Source: Hypomyces perniciosus (taxonomy: Eukaryota; Ascomycota; Sordariomycetes; Hypocreales; Hypocreaceae). From it: a DNA stretch of 64,000 nucleotides. The notes below the pieces were generated by a model, which saw only the letters and a list, made by a program, of their open reading frames with translations, searched no databases and had not been told where the DNA came from. Both the position numbers and the translations under genes were made by a program. Below, piece by piece: positions 59,401-64,000 of this stretch (positions are counted from its first letter, which is position 1; each line of letters starts with the position of its first letter). The stretch lies in assembly GCA_008477525.1 (NCBI GenBank), contig SPDT01000006.1:1081501-1145500 (forward strand), given 5' to 3'.

Positions 59401-60047
59401 CATTTGTACGCTGTAGGCTAGTTCTACTAGGCTTACGATAGTTGATCTGCTCTGTTTGCCAGCCAACCAAAACAACCTACGGACCACACACCTTCGCCAA
59501 ACGTTGGTACGCAACGCCTTTCGGCTCTTCTTAGCGCACTCGACATCAGTCTCCCAAAGTCTGAGTAGGAATTGGTGCCTTTCGCTCCAGCCTGCCTCGC
59601 CCCAGCCTGCCTCGCCCCAGCCTGCCATTACCTTCGTCTTTACGTCTTGGAGGTTCAGCAGCAATGAGCGAGGGTTCCAGATGATGTCGTATAGCGAATC
59701 CAACTTTAAGTCTAGAGCCCTGGCTGACAGGGGTCAATTGTCAGCATGGACCCTTTACTATATGGAATGCATCATCAAAAAGGCCATGAAGGGATATTGT
59801 GTGGTCCGTCGAGCAGGGAGGATAAAGATGCACCACGTTGCGAATCGGCAACCCCCCCGTCTATGCTTCTTCCTTCTGGCCACCACACCCTTGAGCTAGT
59901 AAAAGTTTCGATCCTTCTCTTCACAGGCCTCTGAACCTAACCTGCGGAGGCGACCCAAATAAGCCACAAACTAGGCTGAAGTCAACCAAACCTTCGACTT
60001 TAATAAGTTGCCGCTGGCCACTAATCGGGGACCATGACCACTACGTT
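53466..60047. other. Long gene-poor region
   Basis: No intact gene is supported in 6.6 kb. Features are simple: GAAGAAGAAG at 53598-53640, a GAGTCT repeat at about 54846-54880, and a 15-base unit (GCCTGCCTCGCCCCA) repeated about 2.5 times at 59590-59626. The longest frame (59703-59095, minus) owes part of its length to that repeat. GTACTCCGTA and TACGAAGTA motifs are especially dense at 56685-56735, 57032-57053, 57403-57422, 57875-57885 and 58186-58196. Confidence 0.5.
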
Positions 60048-60393
60048 TCAACTAGAACACAACGTCTTTATTGATTTGTCACCTGAATCCGGTTTCATAT
60101 TGCGGCTCGACTTCACTGGATTCGACCTACCGTATATCTGGATGTGATATCCTCGAGGCGGACCGTATGTGTTGACATGCTTCCCATTCACACGGCGCAT
60201 CTCCCAGTATCCACGATAGTCATCTCGCAATAAAGATACTTGGAGCTTGGACACATGCTTGAGGCCCAGCGTTAAGCTAATAGTGACGCTAAACTGAGCT
60301 CCTACACACGACAGATATCCGCAAGTGGTTGGCCGGGTCCTGCATCATGATATACGGTGAACGTATGATTCGACGACACGCTGCATAGTGTCT
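60048..60393 (-). pseudogene. Frameshifted small Cys-containing protein, possibly once secreted
   Basis: Reading the minus strand, a frame from about 60393 to 60302 (HTFTVYHDAGPGQPLADICR) is followed, after a shift of two bases, by a second frame to a stop at 60048 with AQFSVTISLTLGLKHVSKLQ, DDYRGYWEMRRVNGKHVNTY and GPPRGYHIQIYGRS. The two read as one alternating beta-strand domain of about 110 residues with few cysteines. The break falls in CGTGTGTAGG, where one GT looks duplicated. No signal peptide is visible upstream, though a first exon could be hidden. I do not recognise the family; small secreted protein is a guess from size and strand pattern. Confidence 0.4.
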
Positions 60394-63300
60394 TTTTTCA
60401 TCCCATTGGTCTAGTTCTGATGATGCTTATATTCATCATTGCAGGCGCCAACCCCTGAGAGTTTGATAATATTGGTACCATGTGAATGGCTTGTGCCAGC
60501 TATCCAGAAGTGTCACCATCAAGGCTAGGTTTGAGCTTCCAGAATCAACCTAGGAGCAAACACTGGCTGGGCATGCTGTGCGTTGTCCACACCATTTTAT
60601 GATCCGATGGGGCTGTTGGCGTAGCCACCAAGATTAGAAAAGAAGTGTTGCACAACTCTTTTTACTCAGTGTAATTCTCATCCTGATGGACTGATCTCAT
60701 AGTAACCAAGCCTGACTACGCATTCAGCTGCAGATAACCGAGATGGGAGGTGTTACATCGACGTAACGGCGTTGGACCATTCGGAACAAAACATCGAGCA
60801 GACGTTACACCGAAACAGGGGCTGCCGCCATCAAAACCACACCGAAGTCCCGTACAGAGTATGGAGCACATACGAAGTACTTATATTGCGCAGACAAGTA
60901 TGTTGTAATACAAGCAAGCTAGGCTATAGCAGGGATATAGGACAAACAAGCCCTCAGTCTTGCGTCTTCCTCAACCGCATGTACCAAGTGCAGCACGGTG
61001 GGAAATGGCGGAAAATTCTAGTCAATTTCTATGTGCGTGTCTCCAGAACAAGTCAGCAATGGCTGGGGTAGCGACCTGCAGCCACAGGGTCCACGCAGCC
61101 CGCAGCGTATGTATGTCTGTATATCCCTCATGTGGGCGCATACAATGAGTATGGATGAATTCCAACACAGGAGTTGCTGCCCACTCAGGTCGTCCTCCAA
61201 TAGAGCGCATCCTGATTAGAAATAGCCCAGGCGGGTCTTGATACATGCAGAGACACAACAAACGAGTCAAATGGCCGATGGTCTGCAGGTAGGGGAAGCA
61301 GGATATTGCTTCCCTACAATACCAACCATGCAGTGGCTGTTTGGCGGAGGAGGGGTGGAAGATGAGGGCCAACAAGGCCGATATACACACATGTCTACCA
61401 GCAATTGAGCCGTGTGGTGGCTTGAAGCATAAGCATAGTTGGAAGGCAATGAGCTGGAGACCAAATGGTTCCTGGCAATGAACAGCTTGGCAGCTCCGCT
61501 TCAACGAACTGAATTGACAACGCAGCACACAGAAAATGATGAATCGAAGAACTCGTATCGCGAGCCGAAGCGACCGAAGACCGGGATGAACAACATGTGG
61601 GACCAATGGCCGCTCCCCTCGGCATCCGGAGATCTCTTGGTGTTGAGAGTTTCGTTCTTGCAAATCTCAGTCGTGCCATCAGAGCTTTGTGTGTTTTTAT
61701 GCAAAATCCACCAATACGGCCCGACACGACTGGTCAGCGATGGACTAACCGAGCAACCGCAATCCTTGTCTGCAGCATGTGCCTATGTCCGGATGGATAT
61801 GTACGTGCATTCATGCGTCTGGAGGGAACTTCCGCTCTATGTTCGGCGGAAGACGACGGACTCTGTCCGTAAACCACCGTTCCCACCGTCGAGATAGCCG
61901 CCGTTGATAGTGATGGCTTACACCTCCACACGTGCTCAAGTATCTTGTATACACGCGACTGAGTTCTCACGCCTCTCCTCTCTCTGTGGCGTTTGCTAGA
62001 TCGCCTGCGCTTGTTTAGTGAGCAGCGTTCTCCGTACTCATGTGTGTCTCCGTGATATATCCCAACAAGCTAGCATGCTGCTTCCTAGTCTGAGGTACGA
62101 CACAGCCAACTACCAGCCTTGCACCGTCGCCTTCTTCGGCATTGCTAGCTTCAAGTCCTTTGTCTCCGGCCATTCTTCGCCACTAGCCCTAGATCGTCAA
62201 GCTCTTGATCCTGCCCGTTGGTATCGTTAGTATGGCTTTAGGTAGCCAGATGCGGACGGGGGAACTCGTGGCCCTGAGCTCCCATCTCCTCCAACTTGGA
62301 CTGTGGTAAGCGCCTCGCACATACTTGCGCAGTCACGAGAGCTGGTAGGGTATGTGTATGCAGGTCATGTCGGCATGGAGTACGGAATGTCTATCCGCGC
62401 TTATTATGTCCGAGAGGCGTCAAGGTCGGCCGAGAAACCCATCAAACATGAAACACACATATATTGAATAGCCTGTGCATTTTTTTTTCCCTTTTCCCAC
62501 TACTTCGTACATCATGAAAACCATCCGCCATCAGACACGTGTAAATATGCGCCAAGAATCCAGCTGATTAGAAAAGCTCACTTCCAAGCCCAAAATTCGT
62601 AAACGGTAGTACTGCTCCGTACTAGTAGAGTGAAAAACACAAACAGAGGGAGACGGACACATGAGAGAAAAAGTTATTTGTCAAATAATATTCCCTCCCC
62701 CCTCCCCCCATGTTCTTGTGCGAGAAGAAAGTTCGTCATGAAATAAGTAGTAGGTTAGCAAAAAAGAGGGGGGCAACGAGAAAAATGTCATGGCGCATGT
62801 TTGATACGCTATCCTGAACCCCACGATTCCTTGCCTTGGGTTTGCGCGAGTGCCCTCATCTCCTCATCATCTCCTGGCCACAAATCACACAGAATCACCC
62901 ATATCACACACGCTATCCAGCCTCCCTCTCCCATCATCATCATCATCATCGTCATCATCATCATCGTCGCTGTTCGTGTTCGCTCGATACTATACCCACG
63001 TCCCTCCTGTCCTGTCCTTCTCACCCCATGGGAGATTTTTTTTTTGGGTTTGGTTTTCACGCTATCTCGTCCAGCTCGCACATAGCGTATCTCGCCGTCT
63101 CAGCCACGCGAGGCTGCCAATTGTTGTTTTGTTCCCTTTCCCTTTCCCTTTCCTTTTCCCTGTTCCCTATCCCCTTTCGGATTTACAAAGTAAAAACGAA
63201 GGCTTGCTGGCACTGCTGAAAGCCCGGACATTCCAAATAGTTCAAAGTTCCAAAAAAGAACGAGAAAAAAATGAAATGACGTCAGAAAGGAAGAAAGCAA

Positions 63301-64000
63301 AAACCTTGATGAAATTGAACCAGACCAGACCATGAAAAGGAGCTGAAGTAAAGGAAGAGAGAGAGAGAGTGAGAGTGTGTGAGAGTGAGAGTGAGAGTGA
63401 AAAAGGGGTTAGAGAAGGGGGATCTTTTGCCCACCCAAACTTCATGATATTTTTTTTGGTTCGTCGTTCGTCAAAATATTTCCCTATCTCCCGACCTGAT
63501 GCCAAGCTAATACATGGGGAAACGCCTTTGGATCCATCCGTCTCTATCCCGACCCATTTGCCGACCTGAAAACGCAAAATTGATAGGGACCCAAAAAGGA
63601 AAATAAAAGACGAGGCCGTTTCTTTGCATGCTGTTAGCCAGTGCCCAGCACCAGTCTACTAAAGAGCGGCTGAAGTGCCGTTGCAAAAACCGTTAGTAGC
63701 CCGCTGAACTTAATGCTTCACGGGTCATGAGATGCAGTACGGCCGTTAATAATTGTAAAAAAAGTAAAAAAAAAAAGTCTCATCTCGCCAAGCAGCCGTT
63801 TTCAGAGTTGACAATGTCCTGTTCCTTGCGCTTCCACCTGCTGCGCCTCGTCGGTAATCGAGCGCTGTCGTTGTATCGACTTCTTGACAAGGACGTTTCT
63901 CTGTCTCTCTGTTGACGACTGCTCAGTGTCCGCCGACTCGGGGCCAGGCAGGCTATTACTCCGAGTCTTCGTCAATTTGCGAGGTCGATACTTTTGTGGT
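60394..64000. other. Gene-poor right end
   Basis: No supportable gene. A minus frame at 61663-61022 (213 codons) has no domain signal and a plausible competing plus frame, so I do not call it. Microsatellites: (CAT)n with interruptions at 62934-62967, CCCTTT at about 63135-63158, and GAGAGTGA at 63357-63402. The end contains A/T homopolymers near 63757-63777. Confidence 0.45.

Noticed and set aside
59095..59703. 202-codon minus frame with repeated AGWGE units
   Set aside because: Part of its length comes from a 15-base tandem repeat; the rest shows no family resemblance.
61022..61663. 213-codon minus frame
   Set aside because: Cys/His/Leu-rich random-looking composition without a motif; a competing plus-strand frame covers part of it.
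1..64000. Secondary-metabolite gene cluster
   Set aside because: No polyketide synthase, peptide synthetase, terpene cyclase or tailoring set is visible; the lone transcription factor and membrane protein are not enough.

Overview
The window is nuclear DNA from a filamentous ascomycete, most likely a sordariomycete of the Hypocreales. The evidence is short introns (about 50-100 bases) with GTRNGT-type donors and CTRAC branch points, and fungal-only families: a DUF3468-type transcription factor, a fungal rhodopsin-domain membrane protein, and F-box and DUF6546 gene remnants. Housekeeping genes read cleanly through every exon junction I worked out by hand.

Layout. 0-9.9 kb is gene-poor: one unrecognised nuclear-type gene at 3.8-5.1 kb, continued in frame after a single TAG by a second open segment, then a badly broken F-box gene and a defective tRNA-like sequence. 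9.9-12.9 kb holds the chaperonin subunit gene CCT3 (+), converging on a PRKRIP1/DUF1168 gene (-). 13.5-21 kb is a graveyard: broken DUF6546, F-box/leucine-rich, ankyrin and coiled-coil genes surround a short but splice-consistent transcription factor gene and an intact six-exon rhodopsin-domain gene. 21.8-30.9 kb carries a histidine-phosphatase gene (+) with two striking simple repeats and a very long hybrid histidine kinase gene (-). 35.3-41.9 kb is a compact metabolic and trafficking block: cytochrome b561 (-), allantoicase (+) and an ankyrin-DIL protein (+). 45.8-48.7 kb is a TBC-domain Rab GAP, and 51.9-53.5 kb a Pro/Gln-rich basic protein. From 53.5 kb to the end I find no intact gene, only one frameshifted small-protein remnant.

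The genes do not form one pathway. There is no polyketide, peptide or terpene synthase, so this is not a secondary-metabolite cluster. Themes are protein folding, RNA processing, two-component signalling, purine-nitrogen use and membrane traffic. I found no CRISPR array, no intact transposon and no clear undescribed system. The most useful leads are the last intron of the histidine kinase, which decides whether the phospho-acceptor aspartate is made; the in-frame TAG at 5061; and a short palindromic GTAC-rich motif scattered through intergenic DNA.
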